From Planococcus wigleyi (GTDB lineage: Bacteria > Bacillota > Bacilli > Bacillales_A > Planococcaceae): a DNA stretch of 64,000 nt. This document shows positions 54,542 to 63,561 of this stretch, piece by piece (the first letter of the stretch is position 1; each line of letters starts with the position of its first letter). A program made the position numbers and the translations under genes. The stretch lies in contig NZ_JACSPU010000003.1 in the NCBI RefSeq assembly GCF_014836985.1, positions 186,001 through 250,000 of the forward strand, given 5' to 3'. The notes under the pieces were generated by a model. The model did no database searches and was not told the origin of the DNA. It saw nothing but the letters and a program-made list of their open reading frames with translations.

Positions 54542-54694
54542 CGCTATTCCTCCTAATTCTTATCTTCTAAACAAACTTCTACCTAACAAACTTCTACTTC
54601 TGTATATATCTGATAATAACACAAGTGGAAGTTCGTGAGAATATAAAGTTAAATGTAATACAACTGTAATATTTGATGAAAGATCTAACCATAA

Positions 54695-54983
54695 GTAGAA
54701 AAGTAGAAATATCTACTTATGTGAGAATGAACTTGTTATTAACGTAAGTAGATAAGTAGAAATATCTACTTTTGTGAGAATAGAGATAGTTCTAACATAG
54801 GTAGAAAAGTGGAAATATCTACTTCATTTATAAACTGAGCTTAATTAGCTATAAGTAGAAAAGTAGAAATATCTACTTATGTGAGAATAGATTTATTATT
54901 AACATAAGTAGAAAAGTAGAAATATCTACTTGCGTTAAAATGAATTACTTTATAACAGAAGTAGAAATATCTACTTCTGTTAT
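54695..54983. repeat. centromere-like array, block 1 (six repeats)
   Basis: The core GTAGAAATATCTAC (or GTGG...) starts at 54703, 54756, 54809, 54863, 54916 and 54961, that is a period of 53-54 bases with the last one 45. Most copies are preceded by AAGTAGAAAA, giving a half repeat before each dyad. The period equals five helix turns, placing bound proteins on one face. Confidence 0.88.
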
Positions 54984-55074
54984 AAAGTAATTAGAAGAAA
55001 TTTTAGTTTAAACCCTTAGGAGACAATGTTTGTAGACAATATAAAGTGCTCGTAAATTATCACGCTAACTACAT

Positions 55075-55370
55075 AAGTAGAAAAGTAGAAATATCTACTT
55101 GTGCGAAGTTCAAACTAAATATTACGTAGGTAGAAAAGTAGAAATATCTACTTTTGTGAGAATGAAAAATATTCTAACACAAGTAGAAAAGTAGAAATAT
55201 CTACTTATGCAATAATAATGATATATTCTCACTAAAGTAGAAAAGTGGAAATATCTACTTATGCTAGAATGCTCTCGTATATAACATAAGTAGAAAAGTA
55301 GAAATATCTACTTATGCGAAAAAGAATTTTATTCTAACAAAAGTAGAAAAGTGGAAATATCTACTTTTGT
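55075..55370. repeat. centromere-like array, block 2 (six repeats)
   Basis: Cores start at 55085, 55138, 55191, 55245, 55298 and 55351, period 53-54 bases. Separated from block 1 by a 124-base step. It ends about 110 bases before the replication gene, so some copies may also act as origin iterons. Confidence 0.88.
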
Positions 55371-55481
55371 GCCCTTGGAAACCCTGATATAACGCTATTT
55401 ACAGACTCTATTCATTGCTTTAGGTTATGAAGTAGAAGGAAATCTGTAGAGTTATTATTGGATAGGGAAGGGGGCTGCTTT

Positions 55482-56993
55482 GTGTTAATGATGACTAATG
55501 TTTTTGAAATACTTCTCCATGAAGGAATCCATAGTTACAAGAAAAAAAACTCATCTGCCCCTCTTCCTCACTTAATCGAAGATCAGAAACAAACAAAGAA
55601 ACATAAAAAAGGTGCGATTGGCGTTACGCGTTCCAAGGAAGATCTATCGTCACCTGGTGGTGTCAAAGGGTACGTGATTACGTCGAAAGAGACTCTCTTG
55701 GAGGATTCTGTTGAACTTTCTCATTGGACCCCCAATGTACACAATTACTTAGGGTACGTCGATAAAGAAAAGCGGCATCTCAAGGGACACACCGAAAAGA
55801 ACCTGCAGCAAATCAATACGTTCGTCGTCGACATCGACACGAAGAAACAGCCGTATACGGAAATTCTGACCGCTGCGCTCGATTACAGCGTGGGAATTCC
55901 AACGATGGTCCTGGAGACGCCGAAAGGGTTTCAGGTCTATTTCGTGCTGGAAACGCCGCTGTTCATCAGCAACCAGAACGACTACCGCGGTTTGAAAGTC
56001 GCGAAACGCATTTCGGAGAACATCCGGCGCAGCTTGGCCAAGGTTTTGCAAGGAGTGGATCTCTCCTGCAACGACTTTGGCTTTTTCCGCATGCCTTCAG
56101 AAGACAACATCCGCTGGTTCTCCGAAAAGATGGTCTTTTCCCTGCACAACCTGATTTCGTGGTCGAAACGGCAGGACGATGACCAAAACCGTGGATTATT
56201 CGTCGTGGAATCGAAAGGGGAGGGGCTTGATCCGACACATGCCGAGTGGTTCCGGGAATTATTAGCTACACGTCACGTAAAAGGAAGAGACGGACAGATT
56301 GGCCGGGACAACTTGATGTACACGCTCGCCTTGACTTGTTACAGCGCCGGAAAAGGACAGGGGGAGACGCTGGATCTGCTAGACGAATACAATTCCTCTC
56401 TCGAAGCGCCTGTGCGACACAGTGAGGTTCAGAAAATCGTCAAGAGCGCCTATAAGGGCCGTTTCAAAGGTGCAAGTCAGATTTATATTCAGGAGCTATT
56501 AGAAGCCTGGTTGCCAGGAAAGGATATTCCGGTCACGAATCACCTCGGAGGCTGGTACAAATTCAAGAAGGAACGGAAGGATCGCGTCCGCAGCCACTAC
56601 GATGAGTGGGAAGAGGATCTGCTTGCCTATATCCAATCGGAGACCAGTACGGTTCAGCCAATCAAATGGACCACCCAAAGCGCATTATGTGAAGCCGTGG
56701 GCATTCCACGTAGCACATTCAACGAAGTCATCCGGAAATCCAAAAAAATTCTCATTAAACGAATCGGAAAAGGGCGCGGCGCGCAGACCGGGTTGACCTC
56801 TGTGGCGGTGCTTCTTCAGTGTGCCCTTGAATTCAACCAGCAGCATCGTGCTCTGTACTATGAAGCAATCTCGTTAATGAACGGCTCACGTGAGAACGCA
56901 AGCGCCTTGTGGGAGCTAGAAAACCAATTGGCTTTGCTGACCCGCTTCCCTGAAAACCGCCCTTTAACTGGAAAAAAATTCAATTCTTCTTAA
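55482..56993 (+). CDS. plasmid replication initiation protein (primase-polymerase plus PriCT)
   Basis: 503 residues from the GTG at 55482, because AAGGGGG lies 7 bases upstream; the ATG at 55488 is a close alternative. An N-terminal archaeo-eukaryotic-primase-like region has the DxD motif INTFVVDIDTKK and LETPKGFQVYFVLETP; then a PriCT-1 domain (GRDNLMYTLALTCYSAGKG, then SEVQKIVKSAYKG, about 270-345) and a C-terminal winged-helix-like part (TTQSALCEAVGIPRSTF). Such proteins start replication of theta plasmids in Firmicutes. Composition is GC-richer than the flanking AT-rich arrays. Confidence 0.85.
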   Translation: MLMMTNVFEILLHEGIHSYKKKNSSAPLPHLIEDQKQTKKHKKGAIGVTRSKEDLSSPGGVKGYVITSKETLLEDSVELSHWTPNVHNYLGYVDKEKRHLKGHTEKNLQQINTFVVDIDTKKQPYTEILTAALDYSVGIPTMVLETPKGFQVYFVLETPLFISNQNDYRGLKVAKRISENIRRSLAKVLQGVDLSCNDFGFFRMPSEDNIRWFSEKMVFSLHNLISWSKRQDDDQNRGLFVVESKGEGLDPTHAEWFRELLATRHVKGRDGQIGRDNLMYTLALTCYSAGKGQGETLDLLDEYNSSLEAPVRHSEVQKIVKSAYKGRFKGASQIYIQELLEAWLPGKDIPVTNHLGGWYKFKKERKDRVRSHYDEWEEDLLAYIQSETSTVQPIKWTTQSALCEAVGIPRSTFNEVIRKSKKILIKRIGKGRGAQTGLTSVAVLLQCALEFNQQHRALYYEAISLMNGSRENASALWELENQLALLTRFPENRPLTGKKFNSS

Positions 56994-57136
56994 TTGTCCA
57001 ATCTGCCAATACATATCTGTATACGTGTTCTGTTTGGAGATCCGTATTCTACTTACAGCTTCTTTTGTAGTTTAAGAAATTGATTTTGGGGATTTTCTGT
57101 TGACCTGTTAAACTAAATGTTAAGAAGGGCAGGGGA

Positions 57137-57991
57137 ATGAGGATGCTGTATGGCTATGAGGAGTATCGATTAAAAGAAGGGATTTCTCCTGGTACGCTGG
57201 TGACGGAATTGGAACTGCTGAAGTCATTTGTTCGTTTTGTGAACTTGCGAAACGAGAAGCAGCTGGAGCCGTATGAAATCAAACCTGCGGATGTCCGAGC
57301 ATTTTTGGATCAGGAGAAGGCGAAAGGGTTAAAGCCAGGTACTGTCAAAAGGAAACTGTCCCATATCCGTCAGTATTTTCATTACTTGTGGAAGGTGGGG
57401 AAGGTGCCAGTTGATTTCATGCCTAAATTTGAATACCAACTGGTGATAGAGAAACCTGTGGCGCAGCTTGATTATGCTGAATTTGTGCATGAAAAGAAAA
57501 AGGTACTGCAGCATCCGACTTTGATGTTGAATGCCAAGCTTTATTTTCTGTTTGCGATGGCAGGATTCCGTATGCGGGAGATTGAGCGGTTACGGAGCAG
57601 GCACTTCCGTGATCTGGGGGACCGGGTGGAAATGAACTTTGTAACGTCTCAAGATGTGTTTTGGCAGTTGGTTTTTGAGGACCCGATAGAAGTAGCGGTA
57701 ATTGTGCAGGCAATGGAGCGTGCGGTTTTTCGGGAGCATGATTACCTGATCTCATCGGAAAAGAAGTATGGACCGGATTATGTGCGGAACAACATGAAGG
57801 ATATTTATTCTGGCCTAACTTTGCTGCTACCGAAACCATTCAAGACGGAAGAGGTTCGGATTGCCTATATTTACGACTTGTATAAGGTTCAGGGGAAGTC
57901 TTTCGATGAAATGGTGGAATTATTAGGTATTAGGCCAGCGTCGCTTACATCCGCCTTAAAACTCGTTTTTGAACGTTATAATAAAATATAG
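57137..57991 (+). CDS. tyrosine-recombinase-like protein with altered active site
   Basis: 284 residues. The N-terminal SAM-like domain is normal (EGISPGTLVTELELLKSFVR, then KPGTVKRKLSHIRQYFHYL). The C-terminal half keeps the first Arg region (AGFRMREIERL) but HxxR reads EEVR (in KTEEVRIAYIYDLY) and LGH reads LGIRPASL; a Tyr near the end (FERYNKI) could be the nucleophile. Two catalytic His appear lost, so it may be inactive, a DNA-binding accessory, or an unusual recombinase. It lies upstream of the cassette array. Confidence 0.72.
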   Translation: MRMLYGYEEYRLKEGISPGTLVTELELLKSFVRFVNLRNEKQLEPYEIKPADVRAFLDQEKAKGLKPGTVKRKLSHIRQYFHYLWKVGKVPVDFMPKFEYQLVIEKPVAQLDYAEFVHEKKKVLQHPTLMLNAKLYFLFAMAGFRMREIERLRSRHFRDLGDRVEMNFVTSQDVFWQLVFEDPIEVAVIVQAMERAVFREHDYLISSEKKYGPDYVRNNMKDIYSGLTLLLPKPFKTEEVRIAYIYDLYKVQGKSFDEMVELLGIRPASLTSALKLVFERYNKI

Positions 57992-58291
57992 GACTGTTAA
58001 GTAAATGAATCGTAATCTTATTTTCTTATAAATGATTGACTACTTAAAAGATGTCCTATTATCTGTCGGGAATTTGAAGAGAGAAAGAAGAGGCCATTGG
58101 TTCAGCATCTTCTTTCTTTTCTTAATAGCTCTTATAATTTGTAATTCATAAAAATTATAAGACAAATACGAAACTGTGATATGTAAAACCATATCTATTC
58201 AATAATCTGACATCTAATATGTTATACGTGTTTTAATAACTTATAAAGAGCTCACTTTTACTATTTATAATCATTGAAAGGAGATTTATTT
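57992..58291. other. AT-rich intergenic region, no gene seen
   Basis: 300 bases with no convincing frame and no copy of the 32-bp cassette site. It should hold the promoter of the next gene, whose site AAAGGAG lies at 58277-58283. Confidence 0.4.
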
Positions 58292-58657
58292 ATGACTTAT
58301 TTTTATTATATTGCCTCTGATATCGAGTTGGTTCCAGAAGTTTATAAAGTATATGAATTGTATTTCGAAGAATCTAATGAACGTATTAAAGGGTTCGATT
58401 TTCCTCTTCAACTTGAAATTGAGAATGGAATTAATGTAAAAGAAGAAGCTGAAATTCTGCTGGAGTATATTTATAAAAAAGCTGAAAACCATAAAAAATG
58501 TACATTTCAAGTTGCAAAATTAGTCAATTCTAATAGGGTGCCATTCAAAGTCCTAGAGAAAAAACAAGTATTCTTACATAAAATAAAGTCATCGGATGAA
58601 CTACTTTTGCCAGAAGGTCATCTGCTTACTATCAAAAAAGTTCCAGTGGTGTATTAA
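58292..58657 (+). CDS. protein of unknown function
   Basis: 121 residues from the ATG at 58292 (AAAGGAG upstream). Soluble, with aromatic-rich start (MTYFYYIASDIELVPE) and C-terminal LLPEGHLLTIKKVPVVY. Low GC and similar in kind to orphan immunity-type proteins, but no family is recognised. No 32-bp site lies before it, so it is probably just outside the cassette array. Confidence 0.6.
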   Translation: MTYFYYIASDIELVPEVYKVYELYFEESNERIKGFDFPLQLEIENGINVKEEAEILLEYIYKKAENHKKCTFQVAKLVNSNRVPFKVLEKKQVFLHKIKSSDELLLPEGHLLTIKKVPVVY

Positions 58658-58696
58658 AAAAGAGGTCGCGATGATTTGATGATGACTCCTAGCTAA

Positions 58697-59637
58697 GTAA
58701 GTGCCAAATTAAATATCCCACCCTCCACGTTACGGAAGTATTCGGCGTTGCTTGAACAGGAAGGCATTCAATTCAAACGAACCCATAAAAATGCCCGTCT
58801 TTATACCGATAGCGAGTGCATGGCGGTAAGAAATCATTAGAAGAAGCTGTTATAGAGACATCTAGTGGGTTAAAAAAGAACATCTCTGTAGCGCCACGCG
58901 AGCACGATAGCGACGACATAGTAGCTGCTACGCTAAATGAAGTGAAACAGCTGAAAATCCAGCTACAGCAACAAGAAGAGCGCCAAAAAGAGCGAGATAC
59001 GATGTTTGTGGAGGCGCTGGAGAAGATGCAGCGAAAAATTGATGTGTTGGAAGATCAGCAGAAGCAATTACTTGCCCCAGTACCGAAAGAACCAGAGTTA
59101 AATGCGCCAGAATCGTCCTCACAGCAGCCAGAAAGCAAATCTGAAACGACACACCTAAAAAAGACACACGAAGCTTATGGGCCAGGATCTGGAACAAATA
59201 ATGAGGAAGTGGATCTGCTTTTGAAGCTGTCGAATCATTTTTTCGCAGAATTAGGCAAAAATAACCGAAGAGGAGATGAGAACTTGACTCTTAATTCTAC
59301 TAACTTTCTGCATATCTACGCACAACACATGCCTCACCATGAATCGTTTATTGTAGGCAATACAAGCGCTTTACTTAAGCTGAGAGAAATGATTGATGAA
59401 GCATTAAAAGAAGGAGAGGCGACAAGGGACTTTACTGCATCGGATTTGGAAGATTATCAAACATTTGTCATGAAGATAGCAGACGAAGAAATCGCTTTAT
59501 TTGAATCGTTAGAAATGCCTTATACGGACCAATACGGAGAAGTAAATTCCCATATCTTTTTTGTGAATGAAACACAAAATGGCAGTACACCGCGTTCTCC
59601 AATAACATTATCGAAAAATTATAAGAGAACTCCATGA
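58697..59637 (+). pseudogene. DUF3967-type plasmid protein, broken and joined to an immunity-like C-terminus
   Basis: From about 58697 the DNA reads VSAKLNIPPSTLRKYSALL, then EQEGIQFKRTHKNARLYTDS, the MerR-like N-terminus of DUF3967 plasmid proteins, but an in-frame TAA precedes it and the frame ends at a TAG near 58833. The gene continues in another frame (GTG at 58816, KKSLEEAVIETSSG) through the coiled coil to about codon 120, and then changes without a break to a different, globular sequence (LLLKLSNHFFAELGK to the end). The 273-codon part may still be translated. It looks like a gene fused to an incoming cassette gene, ahead of the first 32-bp site. Confidence 0.6.
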
Positions 59638-59668
59638 GGTTAAAAGCGTTCTCTATTTCAGCGAAAAC

Positions 59669-59700
59669 GAATGTAACTTAAGTGCAGTTAAGTTACATTC
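59669..59700. repeat. 32-bp cassette site 1
   Basis: Perfect 13-base arms with centre GTGCAG. Confidence 0.9.
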
Positions 59701-59748
59701 AGAGCAAATGAAATCTTTAATGAGTAATGTAAGGAGGCTTATTGCTGC

Positions 59749-60084
59749 ATGAAGTATATTTGTCCAGTATGTGGTTACAAAGGGTTGGACGAACCTGCAT
59801 ATGCTGATTTGAATACCTTAAAGGACGGCTCATTCGACATATGCAGTTGTTGTCGATTTCAATTTGGGGTAGACGACGACATTGAACTAGAAAATGGAGA
59901 CTTTTTAGCAGTCAAAGATACACACACTATTTATCGCGATATTTGGCTGAAATTTGATGCTCCTGTTTTTTCAACTAAAGAATATCCAACTGAGAATCAA
60001 GAACATGGAAAAGTGAAGCGAGAGTTCTTGGTGGATCAATTAAAAACTATTGGTGTCGATATTAACGAACAAGTAGAAAAGTAA
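59749..60084 (+). CDS. CPCC-type cysteine-rich protein
   Basis: 111 residues, ATG with AAGGAGG upstream. KYICPVCGYKGLDEPAY and FDICSCCRFQFGVDDD give two Cys pairs for a zinc ribbon, the pattern of the CPCC family often found in immunity gene clusters. It is the only gene of its unit (site 1 to site 2). An immunity or antitoxin-like role is likely by family context, not proven. Confidence 0.82.
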   Translation: MKYICPVCGYKGLDEPAYADLNTLKDGSFDICSCCRFQFGVDDDIELENGDFLAVKDTHTIYRDIWLKFDAPVFSTKEYPTENQEHGKVKREFLVDQLKTIGVDINEQVEK

Positions 60085-60090
60085 ACGTTT

Positions 60091-60122
60091 GAATGTAACT
60101 TAATGTGAATTAAATTACATTC
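60091..60122. repeat. 32-bp cassette site 2
   Basis: Same arms, one mismatch in the right arm, centre TGTGAA. It begins 7 bases after the preceding stop codon. Confidence 0.9.
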
Positions 60123-60191
60123 AGAAGCAGGTTTTCTAGAAATGGTATTCCTTAGATTTAGAAATCTAATAAAGGAAAAGAGGATGATTGA

Positions 60192-60416
60192 ATGTCTAAT
60201 TTAGGCTTGTTTGGAACAGGAAATTGGCTAGGAATTTTGTCGATAACATTACTGATTGGCAGCATTTATTTTACCTTCACTTTTTTTGAGCACTTGAAAA
60301 GTGGTGAGCATCGATTAAGAAAGATAAACAAAATAGCTGCACTCATTTGTATTGCAGGTGCTTTATTAACTCCAGCGCTTTATCACTTCTACATTTATAA
60401 CGAGATGATGAAGTAA
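60192..60416 (+). CDS. small membrane protein of cassette 2
   Basis: 74 residues, two helices (about 11-31 and 47-68) with a charged loop HLKSGEHRLRKINK. AAGAGG precedes the ATG. The only gene between sites 2 and 3. No family recognised. Confidence 0.65.
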   Translation: MSNLGLFGTGNWLGILSITLLIGSIYFTFTFFEHLKSGEHRLRKINKIAALICIAGALLTPALYHFYIYNEMMK

Positions 60417-60480
60417 AAAAGGTGTGTAGTAGTTGCATCTGTATAAACCACAAGTGGTCCGATTCTAGTTAAATAAATTT

Positions 60481-60512
60481 GAATGTAACTTATTAGCAAT
60501 TAAGTTACATTC
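60481..60512. repeat. 32-bp cassette site 3
   Basis: Same arms with one mismatch in the left arm, centre TAGCAA. Confidence 0.9.
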
Positions 60513-60641
60513 ACTTCCCCTAAATTTCATTGATTATCTTGCTGATTTGCCAACATCAAGTTTTGAAATTATTAATATAACTTTGCAGGTACAATCTTGA
60601 TATTATATACAAAATACTCACGGAGAGGTGCAGAAGAGTAT

Positions 60642-61160
60642 ATGTCTAAATTAACTTCAGCAATAAGTAATTTGAAAAAAAGATTAGACAAGGATGAAGC
60701 TCTGTTGGTCCAACAGGAGAATGGATATTTGGAAAAAGTATATGTGAAGCTAAATGCCCCTGCCACAAAAAAAGAAATCGAGCATTTTCCATTTAAGCTA
60801 CCGCAAGATTATGAAGAATTTTTACGACTGCATCACGGTGGACGCCTCTTTTTCACTAAAGACGGTGGAAATAATGGGATAGAACTTTACATGATAGAAC
60901 AAATTTTAGAACATAGATCGTATTACGCTGATGACTTCCCCGAAAACTGGTATCCAGTAGCCATGGGCTACGATGGTTCTTTTCTTATCATTACGGATCA
61001 GCATATAGAGGGCGGGTATTTAAGCTGGTACGAAACAGGAAATGATTTCGATGACGATATATCCATTGGAATGACATTCGAAGATTGGCTTGAAAAGTTG
61101 ATTATCGCTCAAGGCTCTAAGTTTTGGGAATGGGATGTTAGAAGACCTACAGGGATATAA
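60642..61160 (+). CDS. SMI1/KNR4-type immunity-like protein
   Basis: 172 residues from the ATG at 60642; a TTG-started frame from 60597 is an alternative, and the ribosome site is poor. The SMI1/KNR4 pattern is visible: LNAPATKKEIEHFPFKLPQD, YEEFLRLHHGGRLFF, then YPVAMGYDGSFLIITDQH and a final helix. Members commonly neutralise contact-dependent or polymorphic toxins. No toxin gene is near, so it would be an orphan immunity gene. Confidence 0.82.
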   Translation: MSKLTSAISNLKKRLDKDEALLVQQENGYLEKVYVKLNAPATKKEIEHFPFKLPQDYEEFLRLHHGGRLFFTKDGGNNGIELYMIEQILEHRSYYADDFPENWYPVAMGYDGSFLIITDQHIEGGYLSWYETGNDFDDDISIGMTFEDWLEKLIIAQGSKFWEWDVRRPTGI

Positions 61161-61276
61161 AAAATACTTTTCATTTGCCGGTAGAATCTAAAAGAGTACC
61201 TTTTCCTGTATGGGTGTCCTTTTTTGTAACTATTTCATAGTTCAACCCGTCTCCACAGACAAAGGGAGGGGTAAAA

Positions 61277-61630
61277 GTGAAACATTATTTTATCTATCTA
61301 TTCTTATTATTGATGATAACGAGTGGATGTTCATCGTCGGCCCAGGATGCAAATGAGAAAACGACCGAAGAAGGTTCTTATGAGGCATTATTGAATATAG
61401 AAGGTGAGATTTATTACTCGTACGGATACGATGAGAAAGAGAAGTACACGGTTCTTGAGGAAGTTGGAGAAGTGAAGAAAACACTTGTGGGAGAAGAAAT
61501 CATGCCCAAAGAACATTTGACCTCCAATTATTTAGAAAAAGGGACCCAAATCTTTTCGACAAAAGAAGATCCTGAAATATTTTTAGTTGAAGATCAAGGT
61601 AAATACGATGTTTTAAAAAAGAAGCCTTAA
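61277..61630 (+). CDS. small lipoprotein of cassette 3
   Basis: 117 residues from a GTG start with AAGGGAGGGG upstream. Signal peptide with lipobox ITSGC (Cys18), then an acidic domain. Shares the unit between sites 3 and 4 with the SMI1-type gene; the 116-base gap suggests its own signals. Unknown function, surface exposed. Confidence 0.7.
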   Translation: MKHYFIYLFLLLMITSGCSSSAQDANEKTTEEGSYEALLNIEGEIYYSYGYDEKEKYTVLEEVGEVKKTLVGEEIMPKEHLTSNYLEKGTQIFSTKEDPEIFLVEDQGKYDVLKKKP

Positions 61631-61719
61631 TTCTTTTTATGTGCTGAACTCTGGAATCCGAGTAACTGTTCAGAATCTACTTGAAAAAAGATTGCTTTAA
61701 AATTTTTTCTATAGAATCT

Positions 61720-61751
61720 GAATGTAACTTAATCCTAATTAAGTTACATTC
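61720..61751. repeat. 32-bp cassette site 4
   Basis: Perfect arms, centre TCCTAA, preceded by GAATCT. Confidence 0.9.
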
Positions 61752-61797
61752 AGTTTATTGATTACAGAGGCTTTTATTCTTCTTTTTGTCTATCACT

Positions 61798-62358
61798 CTA
61801 TTCACTTGCCGGCTCAATTACCTTTCCGTTTTCATCGTAAAGCGTAAAGGTAAGAAAAGTCTCTTTTAAATCTTCAGGGAGTTTTTTGTATACCAAAAAC
61901 GTTGCATCTTCAGGAATAGGTGAAGTGAAACTGAAGTCCTCATCGGTAAATTCAGATTTCGCCGTAATGTGATCGATTTGTAAATCCGGGTTTTTTCCGG
62001 CCAGAATACCATACACGCCTTGATTCGTTTTAAGGTCACGGTATTTGACAATATTCGTTCCTGCACCTGATTCTACAATTTTGAATTGTCCATTCCACCC
62101 TTTAAGCAAATGTGCATACCCCACATATTTATCTGCTGTTTCAAAAAGCACAACGTACGATGTAGTATGGTTGATCTGTGTCATTTTCAGGATTTTAATT
62201 TCAATTTCCTCTTCGCTTCCTCTACTTTCCCATGTCGTCAAATCAGCAAGGATAGACGCTCGATTGTCTTTAACAGAATACTGATTAACATAAAATACTG
62301 TATAACCAACACCAATTACTAGAATACATAAAAGAGCAAACAACAACTTCTTCTTCAT
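61798..62358 (-). CDS. membrane-anchored protein of cassette 4 (reverse orientation)
   Basis: 186 residues, ATG with GATGGAGG upstream. One N-terminal helix (4-23), then an extracytoplasmic domain of about 160 residues with many strands (TTSYVVLFETADKYVGYAHL). It is the only gene of the array on the minus strand. No family recognised. Confidence 0.7.
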   Translation of the reverse strand: MKKKLLFALLCILVIGVGYTVFYVNQYSVKDNRASILADLTTWESRGSEEEIEIKILKMTQINHTTSYVVLFETADKYVGYAHLLKGWNGQFKIVESGAGTNIVKYRDLKTNQGVYGILAGKNPDLQIDHITAKSEFTDEDFSFTSPIPEDATFLVYKKLPEDLKETFLTFTLYDENGKVIEPASE

Positions 62359-62519
62359 TTTTTACCTCCATCGGATTTTGTAGGATACCCGTCCATTCTT
62401 GCACTTTTTTCGTTTGTCCTGGTCATATTAGAAATCACCTTTGTCAGCACTCATTATACCAATCATTTCCAATGAAAAAGTTATTTTAAATTAGCTATTC
62501 ATAATTTTTTCTTGATTTC

Positions 62520-62551
62520 GAATGTAACTTAATGGCAATTAAGTTACATTC
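62520..62551. repeat. 32-bp cassette site 5
   Basis: Perfect arms, centre TGGCAA; a terminator hairpin begins one base after it. Confidence 0.9.
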
Positions 62552-62552
62552 G

Positions 62553-62582
62553 AAAGCCCTCCATTTCTGGAGGGCTTTTCTT
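62553..62582 (+). terminator. hairpin next to cassette site 5
   Basis: AAAGCCCTCC pairs with GGAGGGCTTT around 6 bases, followed by TCTTC. It may stop transcription passing between cassettes. Confidence 0.75.
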
Positions 62583-62675
62583 CATGTCCACTCCATTGAA
62601 AATTTTTCTAAAAGTCTTCCTGTAACTAATAAATTGTATTTCGCGTCTAAAGTTGAAATGAGGAGGATTAAGAAG

Positions 62676-63173
62676 ATGAGAGCCAAACTTTTATTTTTAA
62701 GTATGCTAATTATTTTTGTATTAGCTGGTTGTTCTCAAGAAAAGGAAGCTATAAAAAACGAAAAAAACACAAGCGATGCTGGAGAAAGTGTAAAACATAC
62801 AGAACAAAAGCCTCCTCAATTAAAAATAGTGGTGAATGAGGAGGCGTTTTCTGCTGCTTTAGGTGGTTATGCCTGGAGTTACTTTGATCAAGAAGAAAAT
62901 TCTATGGTTGAGATAGAGGCAGAAACTATCGGTGTTTCTGAATTAGTTGGTGATCGAAAGGGCCCAATCGTAAATACAAGTACATCCATTGAGCTTAAGT
63001 TTGAAGAAGAGCCAATCTCTTATCAGGTGAATATTTGGGATTCTACAGATAATGTAAAAGGCTCTTTCAAAGATATAGTGTTGGATGGGCAAACTGGAAA
63101 AACAATCTATGAAGTTGTCGCTACTTGGGAAAGAGGGACAGGGCATTATTTTTTTCCGTTAACTATTGAGTAG
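62676..63173 (+). CDS. small lipoprotein of cassette 5
   Basis: 165 residues from the ATG at 62676 (GAGGAGG upstream); the frame upstream to 62532 crosses site 5 and the hairpin and is rejected. Lipobox LAGC (about Cys19), a charged linker, then a beta-rich domain (VVNEEAFSAALGGYAWSYFD to HYFFPLTIE). Similar in plan to many Bacillus lipoproteins of unknown role. Single gene between sites 5 and 6. Confidence 0.75.
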   Translation: MRAKLLFLSMLIIFVLAGCSQEKEAIKNEKNTSDAGESVKHTEQKPPQLKIVVNEEAFSAALGGYAWSYFDQEENSMVEIEAETIGVSELVGDRKGPIVNTSTSIELKFEEEPISYQVNIWDSTDNVKGSFKDIVLDGQTGKTIYEVVATWERGTGHYFFPLTIE

Positions 63174-63223
63174 ATTCTTTCAGCGGTACCATTGTCTAAT
63201 TCAAGTTTCTTTTTATTGAATCT

Positions 63224-63255
63224 GAATGTAACTTAAGTCTAAGTAAGTTACATTC
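63224..63255. repeat. 32-bp cassette site 6
   Basis: Same arms with one mismatch in the right arm, centre GTCTAA, preceded by GAATCT as at site 4. Confidence 0.9.
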
Positions 63256-63348
63256 AAATGCCCAATTCACAGGGGCTTGCAAAAAAAAAAAATAACCTTA
63301 TCGATTTTTAAGTTATACTAATTTTTAGAAATAGAGGGGGTTATTGGG

Positions 63349-63498
63349 ATGGAAAAAACGCTGGTCATTTACATTGCTTTCGGTGCAGCCATCGGGTTCT
63401 TTTTCGGGGGGATTTGGGAGGCTATTGCGGCAATGGTGCTCATTTACATTGCGCTCAGAATCGATCACCTTATAAAAAAATTCGAATACAGAAGATAA
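63349..63498 (+). CDS. small membrane protein of cassette 6
   Basis: 49 residues: MEKTLVIYIAFGAAIGFFFG, a second helix (IAAMVLIYIALRI) and a basic tail (LIKKFEYRR). GAGGGGG lies upstream of the ATG. Directly after its stop another frame reads a plausible 40-residue tail ending QLSDIRKVIEDK, so a frameshift or a second remnant is possible. Unknown function. Confidence 0.6.
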   Translation: MEKTLVIYIAFGAAIGFFFGGIWEAIAAMVLIYIALRIDHLIKKFEYRR

Positions 63499-63561
63499 TT
63501 TATCTAAATTCACTAAATTCAAAGTCGCATTCGAAAAAGAGTACGGCTTTTTATTGAATCT

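Noticed and set aside
54695..55370. Regular repeats resembling a CRISPR array
   Set aside because: The dyads are embedded in longer, partly conserved units, the between-repeat sequences are similar to each other, no cas genes are present, and the array flanks parA and the replication gene.
59669..63255. Integron attC sites
   Set aside because: The sites are simple 32-bp palindromes without the longer folded attC structure, the core RYYYAAC/GTTRRRY fits only with a mismatch, and no integron integrase is seen. The Xer/dif form fits better.
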